Shown piece after piece: positions 18,437 to 31,900 of a DNA stretch of 64,000 bases. The notes beneath the pieces were generated by a model. The model worked only from the letters and a program-made list of their open reading frames with translations. It ran no database searches and was not told the DNA's origin. Position 1 is the stretch's first letter; the number at the start of each line of letters is the position of its first letter. The position numbers and the translations under genes were made by a program. Origin of the DNA: Gibbula magus (taxonomy: Eukaryota > Mollusca > Gastropoda > Trochida > Trochidae); assembly GCA_936450465.1 (NCBI GenBank), contig OW388294.1, positions 66,205,575 through 66,269,574 of the forward strand, given 5' to 3'.

Positions 18437-19139
18437 TATGCATAGCTCTGACCTCGTCAGAGCTATGGGACGGACCCTATAGCCGCAATGGTGGAAATCC
18501 TTTGTCGCACTTTCGCGCATCTGTGAGGCGTATTGCGCACGAAAAAAGTATATACATAATGTCTTTACACTTATGCCTACACGTACGCCCCGTTTTGGTT
18601 TTGAATTTATTCAGTAATTAGTACTTGCAAGCCATTTAAATATTCAGTCGATCTCTTGACAGTGGCAGCGGCCATTTTGAATCACGTGATTCCTTCTATA
18701 AATAGTAACGCACATGTCACTGAGATTGCATGTTGTTTACTTCAGTTTTCATGGGTTACCATACATTTCTAACCAATAGAAAAGCTTGTATGGCGAGAAA
18801 CGGAGCCTTTCTCAACATTTTGACAACACAGACACATTCTAGGACACCTTAGAGACGATAATTCCTAAAACATGCCAATTAATATTTATTATATGTAAAC
18901 TAAATAAATGACATTACTTTATATTTGTCAACATTGTTTTACTATATCGCCCTAATTATATAATGAAAATCGGATAGTAAGATATATTTTGAAGGTCATC
19001 GCGTGCAAGAAGGAGATTATCCAATATAGAGAATTTGAAAAACAATATTAAGAGTTTCTAAAGTTCTCTAATATATGTTCTCAACCTGTGTGAAGTCACT
19101 ATGTCTGTATACGACAAACTTTTACTAGAAAAGTCAAAA
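18437..19139. other. Non-coding, nothing recognised
   Basis: The first part is more CpG-containing than its surroundings, the rest AT-rich. No supported exon or repeat. Confidence 0.4.
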
Positions 19140-19330
19140 TACCATATTTACTCACGGTAGTAAACATTTGCACCTGCCCCTGACTAGGTGCAAATTTGTT
19201 TACGGTAGTGAAACATTTGCTTACGGTAGTAAATTATACATATGTGCAAATGCGTCCATACGGCGAAGTTTGCTCATATGAGCAAATTTGCATATGTGTA
19301 AAGCTTTACTCACATGCAAACGCTCGCCGT
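19140..19330. repeat. Cluster of short palindromes around TTTGCTCATATGAGCAAA
   Basis: An 18-bp perfect palindrome (TTTGCTCATATGAGCAAA) is surrounded by TACATATGTGCAAAT, GCATATGTGTAAA and three TTTACGGTAGTAAA-like strings. Outer TACGGCGAAGTTTGC and GCAAACGCTCGCCGTA are roughly mirrored. This may be a small foldback element. Confidence 0.5.
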
Positions 19331-19750
19331 ATAAACAGGGCTATATATATAGACTGACGATAACAGGCCCTCTGGCACCTTATATCATATGTATAACAGG
19401 AAAGTCACACAGCGTAATAAATTCTAATTTGTTTATTTGTGTTTGTAAAAGTTTTTGAACATTTTTTGAATATTTTGAAAAATAAAATATTTCCTTATTT
19501 CTTATAATGCAGCAGCTAATAATTGTCGATTATCAGTCACTGCATGTGTTTATAATGTTCTTTTGAATATTTAGAACAAAATGATAACTATACTTCCTTG
19601 CGCTAATAATGCAAAATTGATCTTTATTATTATTCACCGTGTTATCATTTGATCGTTGGTCGACTACCGCTCACTGTGTTAAGTAATAGAGAAAGGCGGA
19701 TGACGAGGAGTTTCCGTCGAAAGAAAGCCCGCTGCCCTATAGGGATCGGC
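19331..19750. other. Non-coding, nothing recognised
   Basis: AT-rich DNA, no supported feature. Confidence 0.4.
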
Positions 19751-19858
19751 CACAGGAATTCGATATCGTAATTAAAACGTAGGTAAAACGTAGGTAAAAA
19801 AATCTATTTGTTTTATCTACGTTTTACCTATGTTTTAAATACGATATAGTTCCTGTTG
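19751..19858. mobile_element. Foldback element with ~48-bp arms
   Basis: The left arm contains AAAACGTAGGTAAAACGTAG. The right arm contains CTACGTTTTACCTATGTTTT. The core arms agree at about 34 of 37 positions, and the similarity continues outward through CACAGGAATT and AGTTCCTGTTGG. The loop is only about 11 bp. Confidence 0.75.
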
Positions 19859-19861
19859 GAT

Positions 19862-20490
19862 CTGTTGTGTACAGACTCATTGGCTAATGGGGATTCTACA
19901 TTGTACATTTCGTGACCCCATGACCCCAAATGGAGTCACAGGGGTCACAACCTTAAAAACTTATTTTCATCTTCTTCTCCAGTTCCAATTGGCCTGGAGA
20001 GCTGAAAAGTTGTGTACAGACTCCTTGGCCAATGGGGATTCTACATTGTAGATTTCGTGACCCCATGACCCCAAATGGGGTCACAGGGGTCACATCCTTA
20101 AAAACCTATTTTCATCTTCTTCTCCAGTTCCAAAAGGTCCAGAGAGCTGAAAAGTTGTGTGCAGACTCCTTGGCCAATGGGGATGCTAAATTGTAGAAAT
20201 TGTAGATTTTGTGACCCAATAATTGCAAATAGGGTCACATGGGTCACAATTTTAATAACCTATTTTCATTTGTTTTTGTCTAGAAACCTGTGAAATGTTG
20301 TTTGTAGAGTCATTTGCCAATAGGGATTCTAAATTGTAGATTTGGTGAACATGTGACCCCAATCTAGGTCACAGGGGTCATGAAACTATATTTTGCTTTT
20401 AAACAATGTATTACTCGAAGATTAACCTTAGATAGTAAATCAATGCAATCCTGATGAGCTACAGAGCTCATGGCTCTATTTTTTAATAAT
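19862..20490 (-). mobile_element. Monomer-bearing Helitron-like element, copy 2 (3'-truncated)
   Basis: Reading the minus strand, it begins AATAGAGCCATGAGCTCT (20485 downwards), then TGATTTACTATCTAAGGTT as in the 2.5-kb copy. It carries about four ~134-154-bp monomers centred on GTGACC...GGGTCAC (near 20345, 20211, 20057 and 19911). The GGACGG run and the CTAA 3' hairpin of copy 1 are absent, so it is truncated at about 19862, next to the foldback. Confidence 0.65.
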
Positions 20491-20541
20491 TCCTCCTAAA
20501 CATATGTCAAATCCAGCATGTATATATATGAACAGAGGTTT

Positions 20542-20547
20542 TTTATT
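20542..20547 (-). terminator. Candidate polyadenylation signal AATAAA
   Basis: Minus-strand AATAAA about 200 nt beyond the stop of the possible exon 20747-21180. It supports, weakly, a real gene end there. Confidence 0.3.
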
Positions 20548-20746
20548 GATATAAAATAAAATACTTCAGACGACACTTGCTGTATATATCATTTTAATGA
20601 TGACTGGACCACTTGTTTACAAGTCTCTTAAACAGTGTGGAGCATTTTCAACATGGCGAATATATAGGTAGCTTAAACAATGTACAATAGTCTTTGATTG
20701 ATTGATAAGTGACAAGTAGTTAGCTTGATTAGCACACAATAAACTA

Positions 20747-21180
20747 TTAACGAGGGATTAAAATTTGAGTCATTGCAGGTCTCACATCCTGGCCCGCAGT
20801 CCATGAATTGATCATTTGTTTCATTTGCATAATTGACATAATTCTAGCATACATGTAGTTTCGAGAAGTATAAGATTTTGAGCTTCTTGAAAAAGTTCTT
20901 CCCATAAAATCAAATTTACTCAAAAGACCTTTTTCATGGTGTTTGGAGTCGAGAGGAATCTTAGAGGAGGTGTTATTAAAGTCAATGTTTGTTATTTCTG
21001 TTGGTGACACAGTGGTTTGGTCGATTGCACTTGTCCTCAGTTGATGATAACACTGGGGACTGATTCATCCCCTCTTTTGAGAAGGACCCATCTGATTCTT
21101 GGTGGTGATAATCAGTTTGACCCAAATATTTGTCTCTGGTTGGCACTCTTCTGTTACGATATCCCCTCTCCTCGTGAACT
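20747..21180 (-). pseudogene. Possible terminal exon with a frameshift, unknown product
   Basis: Two abutting minus-strand frames look protein-like. The first runs from an acceptor-like CCTGAAACCACAG (AG at 21182-21181), encodes VHEERGYRNRRVPTRDKYLG and continues to about 21030. The second covers about 21060-20747 and ends ...AMTQILIPR-stop. Reading both as one chain needs a change of frame near 21030-21045. That would be a true indel (decayed gene), a base-calling error, or coincidence. A phase-2 acceptor would match the phase-2 donor of the CARD-like exon at 22360, so an alternative last exon of that gene is conceivable. No domain is recognised; the region is rich in Ser, Thr, Lys and Arg. 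Confidence 0.3.
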
Positions 21181-21189
21181 CTGTGGTTT

Positions 21190-21464
21190 CAGGCCTGCTT
21201 ACCGCTTACCTCCTAGGTGTAGGAACCAGGGGAGGCAAAAAATCTGGGAGGCACTGCAATTGCCCACTACCTCGTAAAAAATGACAGTTTTGGGGTCTTT
21301 TGGACTAAAACGGCATTGTCAAACCCCCAAATATTAATATGGCCTGGTATTAAATTATTTGACAAAATATAGTAATAATTAAAGTTAAAGGTCCCTTATA
21401 TACTACATTACACCTTGGCGCTTCTATAACACACAACCCCCTCACTTACAAATCCAAAATCTTG
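21190..21464. other. Non-coding, nothing recognised
   Basis: Plus-strand frames at 21017-21284 are antisense shadows without features. Confidence 0.35.
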
Positions 21465-21483
21465 CCCCCCCCCCCCCCCCCCC
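21465..21483 (+). repeat. Poly-C tract (19 C)
   Basis: An uninterrupted C19 run; on the minus strand it is G19. It lies downstream of the CARD-like gene's stop codon. Confidence 0.95.
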
Positions 21484-21664
21484 AACTTTTGAACCTTTCC
21501 TACACCTATGTACCTTCTTTGTATGCAATGTTTCCTTTCTTCTTTTGTACATTTGATTGTCTTGCCAAAGGCAGATTTATTAACCAATCTTCTTTTTTCA
21601 TCCACAATTTTACACTTTTATTTTCTTCCCTTATATATTTTATATATATAGATTACATAGATTA

Positions 21665-21670
21665 TTTATT
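21665..21670 (-). terminator. Candidate polyadenylation signal AATAAA (CARD-like gene)
   Basis: Minus-strand AATAAA about 135 nt after the TAG stop at 21806-21804, a normal 3'UTR length. Confidence 0.35.
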
Positions 21671-21803
21671 AGCATTTCATAATATTTTCATTGGTATTTC
21701 AAAAAAATCTTCATGTCACACCTTGCAATTATCAAAGGCGTGCACATCATATATAACAGTTGCGGTATCCTACATTATATATATATATAAAGTATGATAA
21801 GTA

Positions 21804-21954
21804 CTATAAGTATTTTTCAAGAATCTGTATGGCCTCTGCCGTCCTCCCAAGAAGGGGTAGTAAAAAATCTACTAAATCTTTTACTCTTTTCCCTCTTTGG
21901 TGTAAAATATTAAGCATTTTGAAGGTGGGACTTGATTTAGTTTTAAGGTTGTAC
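21804..21954 (-). CDS. CARD-like gene, last coding exon
   Basis: The acceptor TTGTATTTCATTGCAG ends at 21955. One base completes the split glutamate codon, then 49 codons and TAG. It is too short to stand out as an open frame and was found by phase matching to the exon at 22360-22537. Confidence 0.55.
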
Positions 21955-22537
21955 CTGCAATGAAATACAAAATATACGCTTTTAAAAAATGATTTTTAAT
22001 TATCAAATAACAAAATTTAGAGTTGAGGTGATTTGGGGTTAAACATCACTTTCAAGATTATTTCACTTATATCAGGGCTGCTGGTATTATTGCAGGGAGA
22101 AAGCCCGGAAGGCCATATGGCTATGCATTGCAGTGAACCAAATTTAGAAGGGAAGGTAACAGCATAGGCATATATTTACTGCAGTAAGAAAAATTAAATT
22201 GATTTTAAGTTTCTGCCTAAAAAATTAAAAATTAAAATGATACATTTATAGGCATATTTACTGCAACAAGAAAAAAAGTTCTTTTAAATCTCTGCCACAC
22301 AAAAAAATTCCCATATGTTTTTATATTTATTTTCAAAATCATGTACCTACTATACTTACTCATCGTTATGTACTTGTTGCATGTCGTACATGATAAGAGG
22401 TGACGTCGCAATGTCGTGCCATGTCACCAAACCAAGCTGTCGATCCTGGTCGAATAACACGGACAACCGCTTCATGTCTTCCATGTTTTTAAACAGAGCG
22501 TGAAACCCCACAACTTCTCTCTGTGGTATTTGGGCAT
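21804..22537 (-). CDS. 3' end of a CARD-like (death-fold) protein, last two exons
   Basis: Two exons (22360-22537 and 21804-21954) join in phase 2 into 109 residues ending at a TAG. The spliced peptide looks like one six-helix death-fold, closest to a CARD. The first exon has an N-terminal helix region, then LGLVTWHDI, matching the 'gxLTxxxxexI' turn between CARD helices. The second has TFKMLNILHQRGKRVKDLVD, matching the hallmark 'LLdxLxxRGxxaFxxF' of CARD helices 4-5, then a last helix ending LEKYL. CARDs mediate homotypic assembly in apoptosis and innate immune signalling. The preceding part of the protein is not in view: the first exon begins in phase 1, and no donor is seen between 22538 and the satellite at 22991. 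CARD identity is from pattern only; another death-fold subtype is possible. Confidence 0.55.
21971..22359. other. Intron of the CARD-like gene
   Basis: AT-rich intron between the two exons; no other feature seen. Confidence 0.5.
22360..22537 (-). CDS. CARD-like gene, penultimate exon
   Basis: The acceptor GTGGTTTCTTTTTCAG (AG at 22539-22538) and the donor GATGA|GTAAGT are both near consensus. 178 bp, entering in phase 1 and leaving in phase 2. It encodes AQIPQREVVGFHALFKNMED and continues to ...MYDMQQVHND. Confidence 0.65.
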
Positions 22538-22767
22538 CTGAAAAAGAAACCACGATGAAATACTAATAGCTTAGGATACTTAGGGGTTAAGCTTGTCGTA
22601 GGAAGCTTGGGTACTAAGCTACCTATCCTACGATACATTGATACTAAGCTTGTCAAAAGAAAAAGTTGCAATATGTCGTGATGATGTGTTCCCGTTTAAC
22701 CACGAAGTTCACCCCCACACTACAGTAGCGCATGCCGTATTAGTCAGCACATGCTGATTATGTTTCT

Positions 22768-22985
22768 GTGTTCTCGTATTTCCATTTAACCTTCAGTTTT
22801 GTATTAGATGATGTCAACTACTGTTCGTGCATTCTCTCCAACGGTGCTCGACGTTATGTCATTGAAAAAATAAAAATATTATGTCATTCTTATGAATCGC
22901 TATCGAAGATATCATTGTTTGATAAATTAAGGATGTTATTACCCATTGGGTCACAGTTGATTTTGCTTTTTGATATCAATTGCAT
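22768..22985 (+). mobile_element. Possible LINE reverse-transcriptase C-terminal remnant
   Basis: An open plus-strand frame includes RYVIEKIKILCHSYESLSKI followed by SLFDKLRMLL. This recalls the region after the zinc-binding motif in CR1/RTE-like LINE ORF2 proteins ('...NLSxxDKxxxLL...'). The expected CxxC/HxxxxC finger is not clear. The open frame runs into the satellite boundary. Only a weak resemblance is claimed. Confidence 0.25.
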
Positions 22986-25900
22986 CAATGCTTATCTTAA
23001 AACTACATACCATATATGACCAACTTACAAACAACCCCTCATTATCTTAAAGCTACATACCATATACGACCAACTTACAAACAATACCTCATTATCTTAA
23101 AGCTACATACCATATACTTCCAACTTACAAACAACCCCTCATTATCTTAAAACTACATACCATATACGTCCAACTTACAAACAACCCCTCATTATCTTAA
23201 AGCTACATACCATATACGTCCAACTTACAAACAACCCCTCATTATCTTAAAGCTACATACCATATACGTCCAACTTACAAACAACCCCTCATTATCTTAA
23301 AGCTACATACCATATACGTCCAACTTACAAACAACCCCTCATTATCTTAAAACTACATACCATATACGTCCAACTTACAAACAACCCCTCATTATCTTAA
23401 AACTACATACCATAAACGACCAACTTACAAACAATACCTCATTATCTTAAAACTACATACCATATACGTCCAACTTACAAACAACCCCTCATTATCTTAA
23501 AACTACATACCATATACGTCCAACTTACAAACAACCCCTCATTATCTTAAAACTACATACCATATACGTCCAACTTACAAACAACCCCTCATTATCTTAA
23601 AACTACATACCATATACGTCCAACTTACAAACAACCCCTCATTATCTTAAAACTACATACCATATACGTCCAACTTACAAACAACCCCTCATTATCTTAA
23701 AGCTACATACCATAAACGACCATCTTACAAACAACCCCTCATTTTCTTAAAACTACATACCATATACGTCCAACTTACAAACAACCCCTCATTATCTTAA
23801 AACTACATACCATATACATCCAACTTACAAACAACCCCTCATTATCTTAAAACTACATACCATATACGTCCAACTCACAAACAACCCCTCATTATCTTAA
23901 AACTACATACCATATACGTCCAACTCACAAACAACCCCTCATTATCTTAAAACTACATACCATATACGACCAACTTACAAACAACCCCTCATTATCTTAA
24001 AGCTACATACCATATACGTCCAACTTACAAACAACCCCTCATTATCTTAAAGCTACATACCATATACGTCACACTTACAAACAACCCCTCATTATCTTAA
24101 AACTACATACCATATACGTCCAACTTACAAACAACCCCTCATTATCTTAAAACTACATACCATAAACGACCAACTTACAAACAATACCTCATTATCTTAA
24201 AACTATATACCATATACGTCCAACTTACAAACAACCCCTCATTATCTTAAAACCACATACCATATACGTCCATCTTACAAACAACCCCTCATTATCTTAA
24301 AACTACAAACCATATACGTCCAACTTACAAACAACCCCTCATTATCTTAAAACTACATACCATATACGTCCAACTTACAAACAACCCCTCATTATCTTAA
24401 AGCTACATACCATATACGTCCAACTTACAAACAACCCCTCATTATCTTAAAACTACATACCATATACGTCCAACTTACAAACAACCCCTCATTATCTTAA
24501 AACTACATACCATATACGTCCAACTTACAAACAACCCCTCATTATCTTAAAACTACATACCATATACGTCCAACTTACAAACAACCCCTCATTATCTTAA
24601 AACTACATACCATATACGTCCAACTTACAAACAACCCCTCATTATCTTAAAACTACATACCATATACGTCCAACTTACAAACAACCCCTCATTATCTTAA
24701 AGCTACATACCATAAACGACCATCTTACAAACAACCCCTCATTTTCTTAAAACTACATACCATATACGTCCAACTTACAAACAACCCCTCATTATCTTAA
24801 AACTACATACCATATACATCCAACTTACAAACAACCCCTCATTATCTTAAAACTACATACCATATACGACCAACTTACAAACAACCCCTCATTATCTTAA
24901 AGCTACATACCATATACGTCCAACTTACAAACAACCCCTCATTATCTTAAAACTACATACCATATACGTCCAACTCACAAACAACCCCTCATTATCTTAA
25001 AACTACATACCATATACGTCCAACTCACAAACAACCCCTCATTATCTTAAAACTACATACCATATACGACCAACTTACAAACAACCCCTCATTATCTTAA
25101 AACTACATACCATAAATGACCAACTTACAAACAACCCCTCATTATCTTAAAACTACATACCATATACGTCCAACTTACAAACAACCCCTCATTATCTTAA
25201 AACTACATACCATATACGTCCAACTTACAAACAACCCCTCATTATCTTAAAACTACAAACCATATACGTCCAACTTACAAACAACCCCTCATTATCTTAA
25301 AACTACATACCATATACATCCAACTTACAAACAACCCCTCATTATCTTAAAGCTACATACCATATACGTCCAACTTACAAACAACCCCTCATTATCTTAA
25401 AACTACATACCATATACGTCCAACTTACAAACAACCCCTCATTATCTTAAATCTACATACCATATACGTCCAACTTACAAACAACCCCTCATTATCTTAA
25501 AACTACATACCATATACGTCCAACTTACAAACAACCCCTCATTATCTTAAAACTACATACCATATACGTCCAACTTACAAACAACCCCTCATTATCTTAA
25601 AACTACATACCATATACGTCCAACTTACAAACAACCCCTCATTATCTTAAAGCTACATACCATAAACGACCATCTTACAAACAACCCCTCATTTTCTTAA
25701 AACTACATACCATATACGTCCAACTTACAAACAACCCCTCATTATCTTAAAACTACATACCATATACGTCCAACTCACAAACAACCCCTCATTATCTTAA
25801 AACTACATACCATATACGTCCAACTCACAAACAACCCCTCATTATCTTAAAACTACATACCATATACGTCCAACTCACAAACAACCCCTCATTATCTTAA

Positions 25901-28900
25901 AACTACATACCATATACGACCAACTTACAAACAACCCCTCATTATCTTAAAGCTACATACCATATATGTCCAACTTACAAACAACCCCTCATTATCTTAA
26001 AACTACATACCATATACGTCCAACTCACAAACAACCCCTCATTATCTTAAAACTACATACCATATACATCCAACTTACAAACAACCCCTCATTATCTTAA
26101 AGCTACATACCATATACGTCCAACTTACAAACAACCCCTCATTATCTTAAAGCTACATACCATATACGTCCAACTTACAAACAACCCCTCATTATCTTAA
26201 AGCTACATACCATATACGTCACACTTACAAACAACCCCTCATTATCTTAAAACTACATACCATATACGTCCAACTTACAAACAACCCCTCATTATCTTAA
26301 AACTACATACCATAAACGACCAACTTACAAACAATACCTCATTATCTTAAAACTACATACCATATACGTCCAACTTACAAACAACCCCTCATTATCTTAA
26401 AACTACATACCATATACGTCCATCTTACAAACAACCCCTCATTATCTTAAAATTACAAACCATATACGTCCAACTTACAAACAACCCCTCATTATCTTAA
26501 AACTACATACCATATACGTCCAACTTACAAACAACCCCTCATTATCTTAAAGCTACATACCATATACGTCCAACTTACAAACAACCCCTCATTATCTTAA
26601 AACTACATACCATATACGTCCAACTTACAAACAACCCCTCATTATCTTAAAACTACATACCATATACGTCCAACTTACAAACAACCCCTCATTATCTTAA
26701 AACTACATACCATATACGTCCAACTTACAAACAACCCCTCATTATCTTAAAACTACATACCATATACGTCCAACTTACAAACAACCCCTCATTGTCTTAA
26801 AACTACATACCATATACGTCCAACTTACAAACAACCCCTCATTATCTTAAAACTACATACCATAAACGACCAACTTACAAACAATACCTCATTATCTTAA
26901 AACTACATACCATATACGTCCAACTTACAAACAACCCCTCATTATCTTAAAACTACATACCATATACGTCCATCTTACAAACAACCCCTCATTATCTTAA
27001 AATTACAAACCATATACGTCCAACTTACAAACAACCCCTCATTATCTTAAAACTACATACCATATACGTCCAACTTACAAACAACCCCTCATTATCTTAA
27101 AGCTACATACCATATACGTCCAACTTACAAACAACCCCTCATTATCTTAAAACTACATACCATATACGTCCAACTTACAAACAACCCCTCATTATCTTAA
27201 AACTACATACCATATACGTCCAACTTACAAACAACCCCTCATTATCTTAAAACTACATACCATATACGTCCAACTTACAAACAACCCCTCATTATCTTAA
27301 AACTACATACCATATACGTCCAACTTACAAACAACCCCTCATTATCTTAAAACTACATACCATATACGTCCAACTTACAAACAACCCCTCATTATCTTAA
27401 AGCTACATACCATAAACGACCATCTTACAAACAACCCCTCATTTTCTTAAAACTACATACCATATACGTCAAACTTACAAACAACCCCTCATTATCTTAA
27501 AACTACATACCATATACATCCAACTTACAAACAACCCCTCATTATCTTAAAACTACATACCATATACGACCAACTTACAAACAACCCCTCATTATCTTAA
27601 AGCTACATACCATATACGTCCAACTTACAAACAACCCCTCATTATCTTAAAACTACATACCATATACGTCCAACTCACAAACAACCCCTCATTATCTTAA
27701 AACTACATACCATATACGTCCAACTCACAAACAACCCCTCATTATCTTAAAACTACATACCATATACGACCAACTTACAAACAACCCCTCATTATCTTAA
27801 AACTACATACCATAAATGACCAACTTACAAACAACCCCTCATTATCTTAAAACTACATACCATATACGTCCAACTTACAAACAACCCCTCATTATCTTAA
27901 AACTACATACCATATACGTCCAACTTACAAACAACCCCTCATTATCTTAAAACTACAAACCATATACGTCCAACTTACAAACAACCCCTCATTATCTTAA
28001 AACTACATACCATATACATCCAACTTACAAACAACCCCTCATTATCTTAAAGCTACATACCATATACGTCCAACTTACAAACAACCCCTCATTATCTTAA
28101 AACTACATACCATATACGTCCAACTTACAAACAACCCCTCATTATCTTAAAACTACATACCATATACGTCCAACTTACAAACAACCCCTCATTATCTTAA
28201 AACTACATACCATATACGTCCAACTTACAAACAACCCCTCATTATCTTAAAGCTACATACCATAAACGACCATCTTACAAACAACCCCTCATTTTCTTAA
28301 AACTACATACCATATACGTCCAACTTACAAACAACCCCTCATTATCTTAAAACTACATACCATATACGTCCAACTCACAAACAACCCCTCATTATCTTAA
28401 AACTACATACCATATACGTCCAACTCACAAACAACCCCTCATTATCTTAAAACTACATACCATATACGTCCAACTCACAAACAACCCCTCATTATCTTAA
28501 AACTACATACCATATACGACCAACTTACAAACAACCCCTCATTATCTTAAAGCTACATACCATATACGTCCAACTTACAAACAACCCCTCATTATCTTAA
28601 AACTACATACCATATACGTCCAACTCACAAACAACCCCTCATTATCTTAAAACTACATACCATATACGTCCAACTTACAAACAACCCCTCATTATCTTAA
28701 AACTACATACCATATACGTCCAACTTACAAACAACCCCTCATTATCTTAAAACTACATACCATATACGTCCAACTTACAAACAACCCCTCATTATCTTAA
28801 AGCTACATACCATAAACGACCATCTTACAAACAACCCCTCATTTTCTTAAAACTACATACCATATACGTCCAACTTACAAACAACCCCTCATTATCTTAA

Positions 28901-31900
28901 AACTACATACCATATACATCCAACTTACAAACAACCCCTCATTATCTTAAAACTACATACCATATACGACCAACGTACAAACAACCCCTCATTATCTTAA
29001 AGCTACATACCATATACGTCCAACTTACAAACAACCCCTCATTATCTTAAAACTACATACCATATACGTCCAACTCACAAACAACCCCTCATTATCTTAA
29101 AACTACATACCATATACGTCCAACTCACAAACAACCCCTCATTATCTTAAAACTACATACCATATACGACCAACTTACAAACAACCCCTCATTATCTTAA
29201 AACTACATACCATAAATGACCAACTTACAAACAACCCCTCATTATCTTAAAACTACATACCATATACGTCCAACTTACAAACAACCCCTCATTATCTTAA
29301 AACTACATACCATATACGTCCAACTTACAAACAACCCCTCATTATCTTAAAACTACAAACCATATACGTCCAACTTACAAACAACCCCTCATTATCTTAA
29401 AACTACATACCATATACGTCCAACTTACAAACAACCCCTCATTATCTTAAAGCTACATACCATATACGTCCAACTTACAAACAACCCCTCATTATCTTAA
29501 AACTACATACCATATACGTCCAACTTACAAACAACCCCTCATTATCTTAAAACTACATACCATATACGTCCAACTTACAAACAACCCCTCATTATCTTAA
29601 AACTACATACCATATACGTCCAACTTACAAACAACCCCTCATTATCTTAAAACTACATACCATAAACGACCATCTTACAAACAACCCCTCATTTTCTTAA
29701 AACTACATACCATATACGTCCAACTTACAAACAACCCCTCATTATCTTAAAACTACATACCATATACGTCCAACTCACAAACAACCCCTCATTATCTTAA
29801 AACTACATACCATATACGTCCAACTCACAAACAACCCCTCATTATCTTAAAACTACATACCATATACGTCCAACTCACAAACAACCCCTCATTATCTTAA
29901 AACTACATACCATATACGACCAACTTACAAACAACCCCTCATTATCTTAAAGCTACATACCATATACGTCCAACTTACAAACAACCCCTCATTATCTTAA
30001 AACTACATACCATATACGTCCAACTCACAAACAACCCCTCATTTTCTTAAAACTACATACCATATACGTCCAACTTACAAACAACCCCTCATTATCTTAA
30101 AACTACATACCATATACATCCAACTTACAAACAACCCCTCATTATCTTAAAACTACATACCATATACGACCAACTTACAAACAACCCCTCATTATCTTAA
30201 AGCTACATACCATATACGTCCAACTTACAAACAACCCCTCATTATCTTAAAACTACATACCATATACGTCCAACTCACAAACAACCCCTCATTATCTTAA
30301 AACTACATACCATATACGTCCAACTCACAAACAACCCCTCATTATCTTAAAACTACATACCATATACGACCAACTTACAAACAACCCCTCATTATCTTAA
30401 AACTACATACCATATACGTCCAACTTACAAACAACCCCTCATTATCTTAAAACTACATACCATATACGTCCAACTTACAAACAACCCCTCATTATCTTAA
30501 AACTACAAACCATATACGTCCAACTTACAAACAACCCCTCATTATCTTAAAACTACATACCATATACATCCAACTTACAAACAACCCCTCATTATCTTAA
30601 AGCTACATACCATATAGGTCCAACTTACAAACAACCCCTCATTATCTTAAAACTACATACCATATACGTCCAACTTACAAACAACCCCTCATTATCTTAA
30701 AACTACATACCATATACGTCCAACTTACAAACAACCCCTCATTATCTTAAAACTACATACCATATACGTCCAACTTACAAACAACCCCTCATTATCTTAA
30801 AACTACATACCATAAACGACCATCTTACAAACAACCCCTCATTTTCTTAAAACTACATACCATATACGTCCAACTTACAAACAACCCCTCATTATCTTAA
30901 AACTACATACCATATACGTCCAACTCACAAACAACCCCTCATTATCTTAAAACTACATACCATATACGACCAACTTACAAACAACCCCTCATTATCTTAA
31001 AGCTACATACCATATACGTCCAACTTACAAACAACCCCTCATTATCTTAAAACTACATACCATATACGTCCAACTCACAAACAACCCCTCATTATCTTAA
31101 AACTACATACCATATACATCCAACTTACAAACAACCCCTCATTATCTTAAAGCTACATACCATATACGTCCAACTTACAAACAACCCCTCATTATCTTAA
31201 AGCTACATACCATAAACGACCATCTTACAAACAACCCCTCATTTTCTTAAAACTACATACCATATACGTCCAACTTACAAACAACCCCTCATTATCTTAA
31301 AACTACATACCATATACCTCCAACTTACAAACAACCCCTCATTATCTTAAAACTACATACCATATACGACCAACTTACAAACAACCCCTCATTATCTTAA
31401 AGCTACATACCATATACGTCCAACTTACAAACAACCCCTCATTATCTTAAAACTACATACCATATACGTCCAACTCACAAACAACCCCTCATTATCTTAA
31501 AACTACATACCATATACGTCCAACTCACAAACAACCCCTCATTATCTTAAAACTACATACCATATACGACCAACTTACAAACAACCCCTCATTATCTTAA
31601 AACTACATACCATAAATGACCAACTTACAAACAACCCCTCATTATCTTAAAACTACATACCATATACGTCCAACTTACAAACAACCCCTCATTATCTTAA
31701 AACTACATACCATATACGTCCAACTTACAAACAACCCCTCATTATCTTAAAACTACAAACCATATACGTCCAACTTACAAACAACCCCTCATTATCTTAA
31801 AACTACATACCATATACATCCAACTTACAAACAACCCCTCATTATCTTAAAGCTACATACCATATACGTCCAACTTACAAACAACCCCTCATTATCTTAA

